The position numbers were made by a program, and so were the translations under genes. Of a stretch of 47,476 nt of DNA, positions 1 through 7,457 are shown in pieces; within the stretch, counting starts at the first letter, position 1; each line of letters starts with the position of its first letter. This stretch comes from Candidatus Cloacimonadota bacterium. Lineage in GTDB: Bacteria; Cloacimonadota; Cloacimonadia; Cloacimonadales; Cloacimonadaceae. Below the pieces are notes generated by a model that was not told the origin of the DNA, did no database searches, and saw only the letters and a list, made by a program, of their open reading frames with translations. The stretch is from assembly GCA_028681035.1 (NCBI GenBank), contig JAQUJJ010000010.1, positions 1-47,476 on the forward strand, written 5' to 3'.

Positions 1-107
1 AATTTCAAGCATTTTGTGATACCGCAAGCACGGTAAAACAAAGACGTAAATTACTATTTAGCAACGCAGAACAAGAGCTATACCAGCATATATACTCAGG
101 GAGATAA
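1..107 (+). CDS. 3' end of an upstream gene (partial), possibly DNA polymerase III delta' subunit
   Basis: Reading codons from position 3 gives an open frame of 34 residues ending QHIYSGR and a TAA at 105-107, one base before the GTG of the next gene. The tight spacing and the charged, helical-looking C-terminus support a real gene end cut by the window edge. In Bacillus and other bacteria the gene before the PSP1/RicT gene is holB, so holB is a context guess only; the fragment is too short to identify by itself. Confidence 0.5.
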   Translation, partial: FQAFCDTASTVKQRRKLLFSNAEQELYQHIYSGR

Positions 108-108
108 A

Positions 109-948
109 GTGCAAGATTACATAGAAGTAGAATTCAGAACCAGCAGGTTAGGATATTACAAGAATCCAACAAATATTGCTATCCAACCGGAAGACCTTAT
201 TATAGTGGAAGTGGAACGCGGTGATGACATTGCTCAAGTTGTACACATGAGTGTAAACGATGAAGATATGGACACAGAATCGCAAACCAGTAAATCTTAT
301 ACGATTAGAAGAATTGCCAATGAAGATGACTTGGAGAAACTAAAAAACATAGGTTTTGAAGAAGAAAAAGCAGCCACAACTTTCCAAGGGATACTTGAAA
401 GGTATCCATTTGAAATGAAATTGATAGAAACAATCTATCAATACGATGGCAACAAGTTGACCTTTTTCTTTACTGCGGATGGTAGAATTGATTTCAGAAC
501 ATTCGTGAGAGAATTGGCAACTGTATTCAAAACCCGTATTGAGCTACATCAAACCACCGGCAGAGATGAAGCCCGTCGCCTTGGTGGCTTTGGTATGTGT
601 GGTAATCAGTATTGCTGTGGCAGTTTCTTAAAGCGTTTCAATCAAGTTACCATTAAAATGGCAAAAGACCAAAACCTTGCAGGGAACCTCTCAAAGATAT
701 CCGGCCCTTGTGGCAGATTGTTATGTTGCCTCAATTTTGAAGAGGATTTCTATGTGGAAGAAGCAAAGGACTTTCCCACTGTAGGAACTTTTGCTACATA
801 CAAGGAAACCAAGATGATGGTGTTTAGGATTGATGTTATTGCAAAAAATATCTATCTTTCTGGGGAAGATGGAGCTGTAAACGTACTTGATTTGGAACAA
901 TTTAACAAACTGGAAATAATTAGTATCCCCGAAATAGAGCCATGTTAA
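109..948 (+). CDS. ricT: PSP1 domain protein (RicT/YaaT family)
   Basis: A 279-residue soluble protein of the PSP1 C-terminal domain family. In Bacillus subtilis RicT (YaaT) belongs to the RicAFT (Y-) complex, which binds Fe-S clusters and helps RNase Y mature mRNAs. The diagnostic cysteines are present: C164, C169 and C170 in GMCGNQYCCGSF, then C201, C206 and C207 in GPCGRLLCCLNFE. The start is GTG at 109, preceded by GGGAG with a 5-nt gap. The gene follows the upstream stop by 1 nt and overlaps rlmN by 7 nt, so it is translationally coupled. Only RicT is in this window; whether RicA and RicF partners exist cannot be judged. Family assignment is firm; the exact role in this organism is inferred. 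Confidence 0.88.
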   Translation: MQDYIEVEFRTSRLGYYKNPTNIAIQPEDLIIVEVERGDDIAQVVHMSVNDEDMDTESQTSKSYTIRRIANEDDLEKLKNIGFEEEKAATTFQGILERYPFEMKLIETIYQYDGNKLTFFFTADGRIDFRTFVRELATVFKTRIELHQTTGRDEARRLGGFGMCGNQYCCGSFLKRFNQVTIKMAKDQNLAGNLSKISGPCGRLLCCLNFEEDFYVEEAKDFPTVGTFATYKETKMMVFRIDVIAKNIYLSGEDGAVNVLDLEQFNKLEIISIPEIEPC

Positions 949-2003
949 CTAATATATTTAGCATTCACCCGGATGAACTTGCTTGTCAATTGAATCAGGA
1001 CTTTCCTAAGTACCGCAGTAAACAATTGATTGAGTGGATCTATAAACATTTTGTTATAGACCCTGCCTTTATGAAGAATCTGCCTGCGGATTTCAAAAAT
1101 TACCTCAATGAACATTACTCGCTCGAAGTACCACAGCTTGCTAAAGAACTGGTTTCTCGTGATGGTGCCGGTAAATATAGATTTCGCCTGTCAGACAATG
1201 AAGTAATAGAAAGCGTGCTTATCCCTGAAAGGAACAAATATACCCTTTGCATCTCGTCTCAAGCGGGTTGCAAACACAAATGCAGTTTTTGCGCCACGGG
1301 AAAGATGGGTTTCAAACGCAACCTTACCATAGATGAAATGGTTTCACAGATTCTGCTAGGGAGCCAGGAGTGTCTTAAGAATAGTCCAACTCCCACCCAA
1401 GTTTCAAACCCGCCAGCTCATCTTCCCCGCATTACCAATCTTGTTTTTATGGGTATGGGTGAACCCTTGGATAATATTGATAATGTGCTTCAGACCCTTC
1501 GCATTATTCAAGCAGAAAACACGCTTGCCTTCAGTCCCCGGCATATTACCATTTCTACTTGCGGTATTGTTCCGGGGATTATTAAACTTGCCGATAGCGG
1601 AGTGCGAGCCAAGCTTGCCATCTCTCTTAATTCTGCTATAGATGCTAAGCGTGATATTCTTATGCCGATTAACCGTAGATACCCGCTAAACGAACTGAAA
1701 CAAGCAGCTTTGTATTTCCTACGGAAAACTAGCTTTCGTATTACCTTCGAATATGTCCTTATTCCCGGTGAAAATATGGGGCGTGAAGACCTCACCGCCT
1801 TACGCAAATTTGTAGGTGATATTTCCTGCAAGATAAACTTTATTCCTTTCAATCCAGGTTATTCTACCACCTACCTTGCACCAGATAGTAAACAAATAGA
1901 AGATTTCATGCGAGCTGCACAAGCTTTACCGCAGGCAATCACCTTGCGTAAAAGCCGTGGTGGAGATGTGTTTGGTGCATGCGGGCAGCTTAGCAATAAT
2001 TAA
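942..2003 (+). CDS. rlmN: 23S rRNA (adenine-2503-C2)-methyltransferase RlmN
   Basis: A 353-residue radical SAM enzyme that methylates C2 of A2503 in 23S rRNA, and in some species A37 of tRNA. The radical-SAM motif is C110-KHK-C114-SF-C117, followed by ATGKMGFKRNL as usual for RlmN. The MGMGEPL motif that helps bind SAM is present. The C-terminal cysteine C347 (GACGQL), which forms the covalent methyl-transfer intermediate with the other catalytic Cys, is conserved. Length is normal for the family. The start ATG lies inside the end of ricT (7-nt overlap). Cfr is the close homologue but methylates C8; genomic context and overall sequence favour RlmN. Confidence 0.95.
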   Translation: MLTNIFSIHPDELACQLNQDFPKYRSKQLIEWIYKHFVIDPAFMKNLPADFKNYLNEHYSLEVPQLAKELVSRDGAGKYRFRLSDNEVIESVLIPERNKYTLCISSQAGCKHKCSFCATGKMGFKRNLTIDEMVSQILLGSQECLKNSPTPTQVSNPPAHLPRITNLVFMGMGEPLDNIDNVLQTLRIIQAENTLAFSPRHITISTCGIVPGIIKLADSGVRAKLAISLNSAIDAKRDILMPINRRYPLNELKQAALYFLRKTSFRITFEYVLIPGENMGREDLTALRKFVGDISCKINFIPFNPGYSTTYLAPDSKQIEDFMRAAQALPQAITLRKSRGGDVFGACGQLSNN

Positions 2004-2017
2004 TAATGGGAGATACC

Positions 2018-2791
2018 ATGAATTACATAGCCGATATTGCCATCAAACTCTTTGGAGATAACAAAACCTGTATGTGCGGAGGTGCACACCATATTTGCCT
2101 GAATTGTGAAGTTTGCCGTGCTATTGATAAAGACCAAATTTACGATTCTGACAAGGGTGTAGCATCAATAATCGACGCCACCATCCTAAAAGCTACTGCT
2201 ACAGATGCTGATGTTACTACCCTGTGCAATATGGCTAATGAATACCAAACTGCCTCGGTTTGCATCAATTCGCATTTTATTCCCTTGATTAAAAGCAAAC
2301 TGATAGGCACTGTAAAAAGCTGCACCGTGATTAATTTTCCCTTAGGTGCATCATCCCAAGAAGTTATCCAAGCTGAAACCCAAGCTGTACTTGATGCTGA
2401 AGTTGACGAAGTGGATATGGTGCAAAACCTTAGCGCATTGTTATCCGGTGATTATGACACTTCCTTTGCAAGTATTAATGTTGCAGCCAAGCTTTGCATT
2501 GCCAAAGAAGCCTTGCTTAAAGTTATTATTGAAACCTGTTACTTGAGCGAAGAACAGCTCATCATCTCTTGCTTAATCGCCAAGAAAGCCGGTGCCAGTT
2601 TCGTTAAAACCTCCACTGGTTTTGGTACAGCCGGTGCCACCCCCGAAAACATTGCCTTAATGCGCAAAGTTGTGGGACCCAAACTGGGTGTTAAAGCATC
2701 CGGTGGAATCAGAACCAGCGAACAAGCCTTGGCGATGGTTGCTGCTGGCGCAAATCGTATCGGTGCTTCCAGCGTTACTCCATTATTATAA
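2018..2791 (+). CDS. deoC: deoxyribose-phosphate aldolase with Cys-rich N-terminus
   Basis: DeoC splits 2-deoxyribose-5-phosphate into glyceraldehyde-3-phosphate and acetaldehyde, the last step of deoxynucleoside breakdown. The class I aldolase Schiff-base lysine is K197 in FVKTSTGFG; EVDMVQN and GVKASGGIRT supply the other active-site Asp and Lys. I place the start at 2018 because GGGAG sits 5 nt upstream; an ATG at 2006 is in frame but would lie on top of that site. The protein has 257 residues against about 220 in the usual family. The extra N-terminus carries C18, C20, H24, H25, C27, C30 and C33, a pattern suggesting a metal site. It sits between rlmN and the thyX-like gene, 14 nt from each. 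Confidence 0.92.
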   Translation: MNYIADIAIKLFGDNKTCMCGGAHHICLNCEVCRAIDKDQIYDSDKGVASIIDATILKATATDADVTTLCNMANEYQTASVCINSHFIPLIKSKLIGTVKSCTVINFPLGASSQEVIQAETQAVLDAEVDEVDMVQNLSALLSGDYDTSFASINVAAKLCIAKEALLKVIIETCYLSEEQLIISCLIAKKAGASFVKTSTGFGTAGATPENIALMRKVVGPKLGVKASGGIRTSEQALAMVAAGANRIGASSVTPLL

Positions 2792-2804
2792 ACGAGGTTA
2801 ACCC

Positions 2805-4220
2805 ATGAAACTTATCGTTGCGGGATACAATATAGACAAAAGCCTTATTGATTCGCTAGATAGCGAAACTGCCACTCCTGAAGTGCTATCCGCTGCATAT
2901 GCCCGTATTAGCAGAAGCAGTAAAAACATTGACGAACTGCGGGGCGAGGCTATTTCCGAGATTAGCAAAGCTCGTTCTTCCAATACCAACATCATCTTTG
3001 AAATGGGGCATAGTTCCGTGGCAGAGCATGCCGTCTTTAATCTGGATGTTATAGGTATCTCCCGTCATTTAACCGAAACTGTGCAGCGTAGCCGCATAGC
3101 ATCTTTTACCGAGAAATCACAACGCTATGTAACATTTTCCAAGGATTACGTAATCCCAGAAGAGCTAAACAAACATCCCAAACATAAAAAGCTCTATAAA
3201 CAGCTTATGGACAAACTCTTTACGGAATACGAAACCAGCTATAACGCTTTGAACGCATATTACCTGGAAGCTCAGCCTAAACTAAAACCCCGCGAACGTG
3301 AAGCACTTGCCAAAGAAGATGCACGCTATATCCTGCCCTTGGCTACCAAAACTCAAATGGGGCTAACCATTAATGCCCGAAGCCTAGAAAACCTGTTACG
3401 CAGATTATCAAAAAACCCACTTTCAGAAGCAGCCGAATTGCAACAATTACTTTTTAACCAAGTATCCTCCATAGCTCCCTCTCTTATTCGCTACACTGAA
3501 TCCGACGGCTTCTCTGGTATTGTGGATTTAGAAAAGGTAGGCTACACCGGATTCTTACAACAGGAGCTTCCCTGGATGGAAGAGCTGGATTTGGAAAATA
3601 AACTCAAGCTTCTTGCCAGTCCATCAAACCCCGATGACAGTGCCCTTGCGGCAATTATCTACCAGCAAGGAGAACTGAACTGGGCGGATACTAAGGAAAC
3701 AGTTTCACGTCTTCCCCGTTTTGTGAAACAACAGCTTTGGAAACAAATATTTCAAAACCTGAAAGCTTGGCACAAAGTTCCCCGCGCTTTCGAGACCGTA
3801 GATTTCAGTTTCGAGCTTTCCATGAGCGAAAGCTGTTGGGCACAGTTTAAACGCCACCGCTTTTGCACTTTGCTGCGTAAGGGGAGCAATTCCGTAATCT
3901 GCAAATATCCCCCCAGTATCAGCTTAATTAAGCGCACGAAAGAATGGGAAACCCTATCAGATATGGCAACTAATTTTGCCATAAAACTCCCTCCCAGTCT
4001 TCGACACATAGCACCATATTGCCGTTTGAATGCCTCCATCCTTTCCGTCTATGCTAAGATGAATATGAGAGAGATATACCATTTTGTACGCCTTCGTTCG
4101 GATGAGCATGCGCAGTGGGAGATTAAGGAATTATCCCAACTCATGACAAAAAAAGTACAGTCCCTTGCTCCCCTTTCAGCAGAATACTTGTGTGGTAAAA
4201 GCGAGTTTAGGAAAGCTTAA
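2805..4220 (+). CDS. double-length ThyX-like FAD-dependent thymidylate synthase
   Basis: A 471-residue protein, twice the length of ordinary ThyX (about 220-250), with two ThyX-like halves. ThyX makes dTMP from dUMP using methylene-tetrahydrofolate and FAD. The first half has R95-S-R97-xx-S100-xx-E103-x-S105-x-R107-Y108, close to the RHRxxSxNExSxRY signature but with His replaced by Ser and Asn by Thr. The second half has the intact R350-H351-R352 followed by a divergent stretch. Start ATG at 2805, 13 nt after deoC, with a GAGG ribosome-binding site. Placing a dTMP-forming gene beside deoC suits thymidine metabolism. Whether both halves are catalytic, or one active site is built from the two, cannot be told here. 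No thyA is seen in the window. Confidence 0.78.
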   Translation: MKLIVAGYNIDKSLIDSLDSETATPEVLSAAYARISRSSKNIDELRGEAISEISKARSSNTNIIFEMGHSSVAEHAVFNLDVIGISRHLTETVQRSRIASFTEKSQRYVTFSKDYVIPEELNKHPKHKKLYKQLMDKLFTEYETSYNALNAYYLEAQPKLKPREREALAKEDARYILPLATKTQMGLTINARSLENLLRRLSKNPLSEAAELQQLLFNQVSSIAPSLIRYTESDGFSGIVDLEKVGYTGFLQQELPWMEELDLENKLKLLASPSNPDDSALAAIIYQQGELNWADTKETVSRLPRFVKQQLWKQIFQNLKAWHKVPRAFETVDFSFELSMSESCWAQFKRHRFCTLLRKGSNSVICKYPPSISLIKRTKEWETLSDMATNFAIKLPPSLRHIAPYCRLNASILSVYAKMNMREIYHFVRLRSDEHAQWEIKELSQLMTKKVQSLAPLSAEYLCGKSEFRKA

Positions 4221-4433
4221 TTACCCTAATTGATCACATATGCATTGACCTTGCTGCTTTTCGCTGTAGTATTTATCACGCGAGGCATGTTAGCTTACAG
4301 TTTCAACTTAGTGTGGGGTCCTTGTCGCATTTCCTTGGTTTGCGAAGGCGAACTAACTTTGACGGACGATAAATTATAATTAAGCTTTATCAATTATCAC
4401 GCGATCTGGACTTTACATGAAAGCTGTATGTTT

Positions 4434-4580
4434 TGGAGTTCAATGTGCCTCTGCTATCTTCATATATATCCGTATCTTAGCGACACCTTGGACTTCAAAT
4501 AACAAGGGGATATCGCTGAAGTCCAAAGAGCCAATAAACTATAGGTATATATGAAGATAGGAATGGCTCTTTGAACTCCA
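4434..4580. repeat. module A, copy 1 (nested inverted repeat)
   Basis: Outer arms TGGAGTTCAA (4434-4443) and TTGAACTCCA (4571-4580) pair perfectly. Inside, TTGGACTTCA (4488-4497) pairs with TGAAGTCCAA (4517-4526), AAAGAGCC (4525-4532) pairs with GGCTCTTT (4565-4572), and 4454-4468 pairs over 15 bp with 4546-4560. Some of these pairings exclude others, so the RNA could switch folds. Copy 2 at 33582 has the same order of arms in the same orientation. Confidence 0.75.
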
Positions 4581-4742
4581 GACTCACTTTCATTATCGGT
4601 AGCGAAGGCAAGGCTTCAGTCAAGTTCACCATATGCGAAACTTTAGCATTGCCAGTTAAACGCTTAGAGTAATATTGAAGTCCAGCCGCCCCTAAAGTTG
4701 AAATAATTCCGTCAGGGATAGCAGGAATAGTGTGGCTTTTTG

Positions 4743-4817
4743 ACTTATATAATCGGCGACAGCATCCTTAGCTAAAAGTTCTCAAATTAAGAACAACGCC
4801 GATTTATGAGTTATATT
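4743..4817. repeat. module C, copy 1 (inverted repeat)
   Basis: AATCGGCG (4751-4758) pairs with CGCCGATT (4797-4804); the pairing continues outward imperfectly through ACTTATAT and ATGAGTTA. An inner GTTCT (4779-4783) pairs with AGAAC (4790-4794). The same module lies inverted at 33746-33828. Confidence 0.65.
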
Positions 4818-4847
4818 AGACAAGCTCACTTTTCTTCCCATCCACTT

Positions 4848-4920
4848 TTAACTCACAATTACGCTGTGCAAAAGTAGTCTTGCATTGTCTCTGAACTACA
4901 CGCAGCGTAATTGTAAGTCA
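4848..4920. repeat. module D, copy 1 (inverted repeat)
   Basis: ACAATTACGCTG (4855-4866) and CAGCGTAATTGT (4903-4914) are a perfect 12-bp inverted repeat, extended by ACT/AGT beyond one mismatch. The reverse complement of this module occurs at 33496-33568. Confidence 0.7.
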
Positions 4921-4931
4921 AAACGCACCGT

Positions 4932-5016
4932 CCTTGCTGCTACTCCCCTATCACTGCCCACTCATTGTCCATGACAAGGGCAATGGGTGGGCAATGATAG
5001 GGCAATTCAAGCAGGG
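4932..5016. repeat. palindrome family E, copy 1
   Basis: Arms of 25 nt (4946-4970 and 4978-5002) around a 7-nt loop. One mismatch and two G-T wobbles interrupt the pairing. An outer stem CCTTGCT (4932-4938) can pair partly with AGCAGGG (5010-5016). Same 25-7-25 geometry as copies at 20300 and 33308. Confidence 0.85.
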
Positions 5017-5111
5017 AAGCCTCTGGAAAGTAGCTTACAAACCAGCTTTGCCAAAAAGGCTATTGACAGAAAGCAGCTAAACAAAATAAACGTACTATAA
5101 TTAACACCTGC

Positions 5112-5188
5112 GTCCCTGTAGCTCAGCTGGATAGAGTGGCACCCTCCGAAGGTGAAGGTCAGGCGTTCGAATCGCCTCAGGGACGCCA
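5112..5188 (+). tRNA. tRNA-Arg (anticodon CCG)
   Basis: A full cloverleaf reads off the sequence. Acceptor arms GTCCCTG (5112-5118) and CAGGGAC (5178-5184) pair perfectly; discriminator G5185; CCA is encoded at 5186-5188. D-stem GCTC/GAGT; anticodon loop CTCCGAA gives anticodon CCG, reading the Arg codon CGG. T-stem AGGCG/CGCCT encloses TTCGAAT. The top anticodon-stem pair is a G-A mismatch (G27-A43), the only irregularity. It lies 8 nt before the ABC-F gene on the same strand. Confidence 0.95.
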
Positions 5189-5196
5189 AACCACTT

Positions 5197-6972
5197 ATGA
5201 TAAATGATGTAATTCTCACACTGGAAGATATCTCTTGCCTTTATGGCGACAGGACAATCATCAAAGATGCGTCCTTGGGGATTCATGTCGGTGATAAAAT
5301 AGGCATATTAGGGATTAATGGCAGCGGCAAAACAACTCTGTTAAAGATACTCAGCGGTGTCCAAAGACCCAATACCGGAAAAATTACTCCTCGTAAAGAC
5401 CTCAAAATTGGCTATCTGGAACAGGATGTAGATTTCCTCCCCCATCTTACCGCACTACAGCACACCATTCCCCTGGAAGGCGAAGTGCAGGAAGATTACT
5501 ATTACAAAGCGCTATTGAATAGGCTGGGGATCAGCAATTACGATCAATTAGTAGGCACTTTGTCTGGCGGACAAAGGCGCAAAGCTGATCTCGCCAGAGT
5601 TTTGGCGATGGAGCCAGATTTGCTGGTGTTAGATGAGCCTACCAACCATCTTGATTTGGATACCATCGAATGGCTGCAAAACTATCTGATAACTTCCAAT
5701 AAGGCAGTGCTGTTTGTAACGCATGACAGGTACTTTTTAGATGCTATCAGCACCAGAATAATAGAAATAGAACGAGCTAAGCTATATTTCTTTGATGGTA
5801 ATTACAGCGATTATGTACGTGGCAAGCTGATCCGCGCAACGGATGTGCAACGCAAAGAAACCAGACGTGCAGCGCAGCTTAAAAAGGAACTTGATTGGCT
5901 ATCCAGAGGTGCAAAAGCCCGAACCAGCAAACCCAAGAACCATGTTGACCGTGTGAAAGAACTTTTATCCAAAAGCTATTTGATCTCCAATCAGGATTTA
6001 GATATATCATTTCAGATAGACAGGCTTGGCAAAACAATCCTGGAACTGCATAGACTAAGCAAATCCTACGCAGGGAGACCATTGTTTGAAGAGATAGACC
6101 ACAACTTCCAATCCATGGAAAGAATCGGCATAATCGGTGCAAATGGCTGCGGAAAGACAACTCTGCTTAAAATGATAACCGGAGAGGTTGAACCTGATAT
6201 TGGCTCTATCAAAGCAGGCATTAATACTCATTTCTCTTACTATAAACAAGAGGAAGACAGTTTCGATCCCAATAAATCAGTTTATGAGTACATTGCCCAG
6301 TATGCCGAGACAATTAAAACTGGCGATGGCAACAAGGTAACCGCCAGTGAAATGCTGCAGCGCTTTCTCTTCGATGGCAAGATGCAACAGACCAAGCTCA
6401 GCGCACTTTCTGGCGGCGAGAGAAAACGCTTGTACTTGCTTAAATCCCTGATGTTCGGTGCTAATTTTATCATCATGGATGAGCCTACAAATGATCTCGA
6501 TATTCGTAGCCTGGAAATATTGGAAGACTATCTGGATGCCTTTAAAGGTTGCTTGCTAATTGTTTCGCACGATAGATATTTTCTTGATAGGCTGGTGGAT
6601 TACCTGTTTATCTTTGAAAAGGGTAAATTGCGTAAGTTTGCGGGCAACTACTCAGACTATCTGCTGGTGAAACGCTTTGAGCAGGAAGAGGAAGAAGAAA
6701 CTACAGCACCTGTTATCATGCGCCCAAAGCGTATTATCAAAGGGCTTAATTACAACGAACAGCGAGAGTTTAGCAGTTTGGAGAAAGAAATCGAAGCCGT
6801 TGAGCAAAGATTAGTGGAGATTGAATCCAGCCTCAATGGAGAATCTGGGAACTTGAAACCTATGGATTATCACCAGATAAGTAATGAACTTACAGAGTTA
6901 AATGACAGGCATCAACAGCTTTTGGACAGATGGCTGGAGCTTAGCGAGAAAGAAACAGAGAAGCTGCTTTAG
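5197..6972 (+). CDS. uup: ABC-F family ATPase, Uup type
   Basis: A 591-residue soluble protein with two ATP-binding cassettes and no membrane domain. Walker A motifs are GINGSGKTT (from residue 39) and GANGCGKTT (about 314); signature motifs are LSGGQRR (about 122) and LSGGERK (about 404); both have DEPTNHLD or DEPTNDLD Walker B/D-loop regions. The charged coiled-coil tail from about residue 525 to the end is typical of Uup, linked to ribosome function and to limiting transposon excision in Escherichia coli. The frame is open back to 5152, but that would overlap the tRNA; I choose ATG 5197, giving the usual start MINDVILTLEDIS. There is no Shine-Dalgarno sequence, only the tRNA 3' end, so translation may be leaderless after tRNA processing. 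It could be another ABC-F subtype. Confidence 0.85.
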   Translation: MINDVILTLEDISCLYGDRTIIKDASLGIHVGDKIGILGINGSGKTTLLKILSGVQRPNTGKITPRKDLKIGYLEQDVDFLPHLTALQHTIPLEGEVQEDYYYKALLNRLGISNYDQLVGTLSGGQRRKADLARVLAMEPDLLVLDEPTNHLDLDTIEWLQNYLITSNKAVLFVTHDRYFLDAISTRIIEIERAKLYFFDGNYSDYVRGKLIRATDVQRKETRRAAQLKKELDWLSRGAKARTSKPKNHVDRVKELLSKSYLISNQDLDISFQIDRLGKTILELHRLSKSYAGRPLFEEIDHNFQSMERIGIIGANGCGKTTLLKMITGEVEPDIGSIKAGINTHFSYYKQEEDSFDPNKSVYEYIAQYAETIKTGDGNKVTASEMLQRFLFDGKMQQTKLSALSGGERKRLYLLKSLMFGANFIIMDEPTNDLDIRSLEILEDYLDAFKGCLLIVSHDRYFLDRLVDYLFIFEKGKLRKFAGNYSDYLLVKRFEQEEEEETTAPVIMRPKRIIKGLNYNEQREFSSLEKEIEAVEQRLVEIESSLNGESGNLKPMDYHQISNELTELNDRHQQLLDRWLELSEKETEKLL

Positions 6973-7457
6973 CATTCAAATGGCTCTCTTTCGTATCCAG
7001 AGGATTATTGATATTCTAAGAGATGCTTGCGTCCCACATGCAGTGTTTAAACAAGCGGTTCAACCTTATTGCTTGCAATTCCAGTACAGTCGAGACGCCT
7101 GTAACTGAATGCTTAAGTTCATTTATGGTTGGTAAGATAAATTGAGCTTCAAAAATACAAGACAGTAGTCCCGACGGGACGATAGGTATTAGCGACGGGT
7201 TTTAACCCGGCGAAGATAGAACAAAACCACGTTTTAGTCCCTGCGGGACGACAGATGGTCTTATGTATATTTGGCGATATTTGTTGGCTATACAAAGACA
7301 CCTTTCGCCCCGATGGGGCTTCTTTGGAATAATATATTCATTGACGCCGGGTTAAAACCCGTCGCTATTATCTAACATCCCTAATGGGATTCAGGCTGCT
7401 TGCTATAAACGAGCTATAAAATATTTATTGATACACTCACCCACTCTATTGGTTTTA
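6973..7457. other. intergenic region between convergent genes, with repeat element
   Basis: About 485 bases between uup (+) and the C25 peptidase gene (-). From 7166 to 7390 lies an element of short GC-rich hairpins with long inverted ends, listed separately. The flanks 6973-7165 and 7391-7457 show no gene and no convincing terminator. Confidence 0.7.
7166..7390. repeat. inverted-repeat-bounded hairpin element (G)
   Basis: A perfect 23-bp inverted pair at 7190-7212 and 7345-7367 (core GACGGGTTTTAACCCG and its complement) frames about 130 nt. Short hairpins of a common style, CCC-loop-GGG, lie inside and outside it: GTCCC-GAC-GGGAC (7168-7180), GTCCC-TGC-GGGAC (7237-7249), GCCCC-GAT-GGGGC (7307-7319) and ATCCC-TAAT-GGGAT (7377-7390). 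No ORF fits inside, so it would be non-autonomous if mobile. It might also serve as a two-way terminator for the convergent genes. Confidence 0.7.

Larger units (their letters stand above)
4221..5111. other. non-coding hairpin island 1
   Basis: About 890 bases without a credible gene. From 4434 to 5016 it contains four separate inverted-repeat modules, listed individually as A1, C1, D1 and E1; A, C, D and E all recur at 33259-33936. The left part (4221-4433) holds only an 11-bp direct repeat TTATCACGCGA (4273-4283 and 4394-4404). The stretch 4581-4742 carries a lone A-type arm TTGAAGTCCA at 4675-4684, which may be a decayed A copy. I see no clear promoter or terminator for thyX or for the tRNA. 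Confidence 0.75.

Noticed and set aside
5152..5196. Upstream start for the ABC-F gene
   Set aside because: It would begin inside the tRNA and add 15 residues encoded by tRNA sequence.
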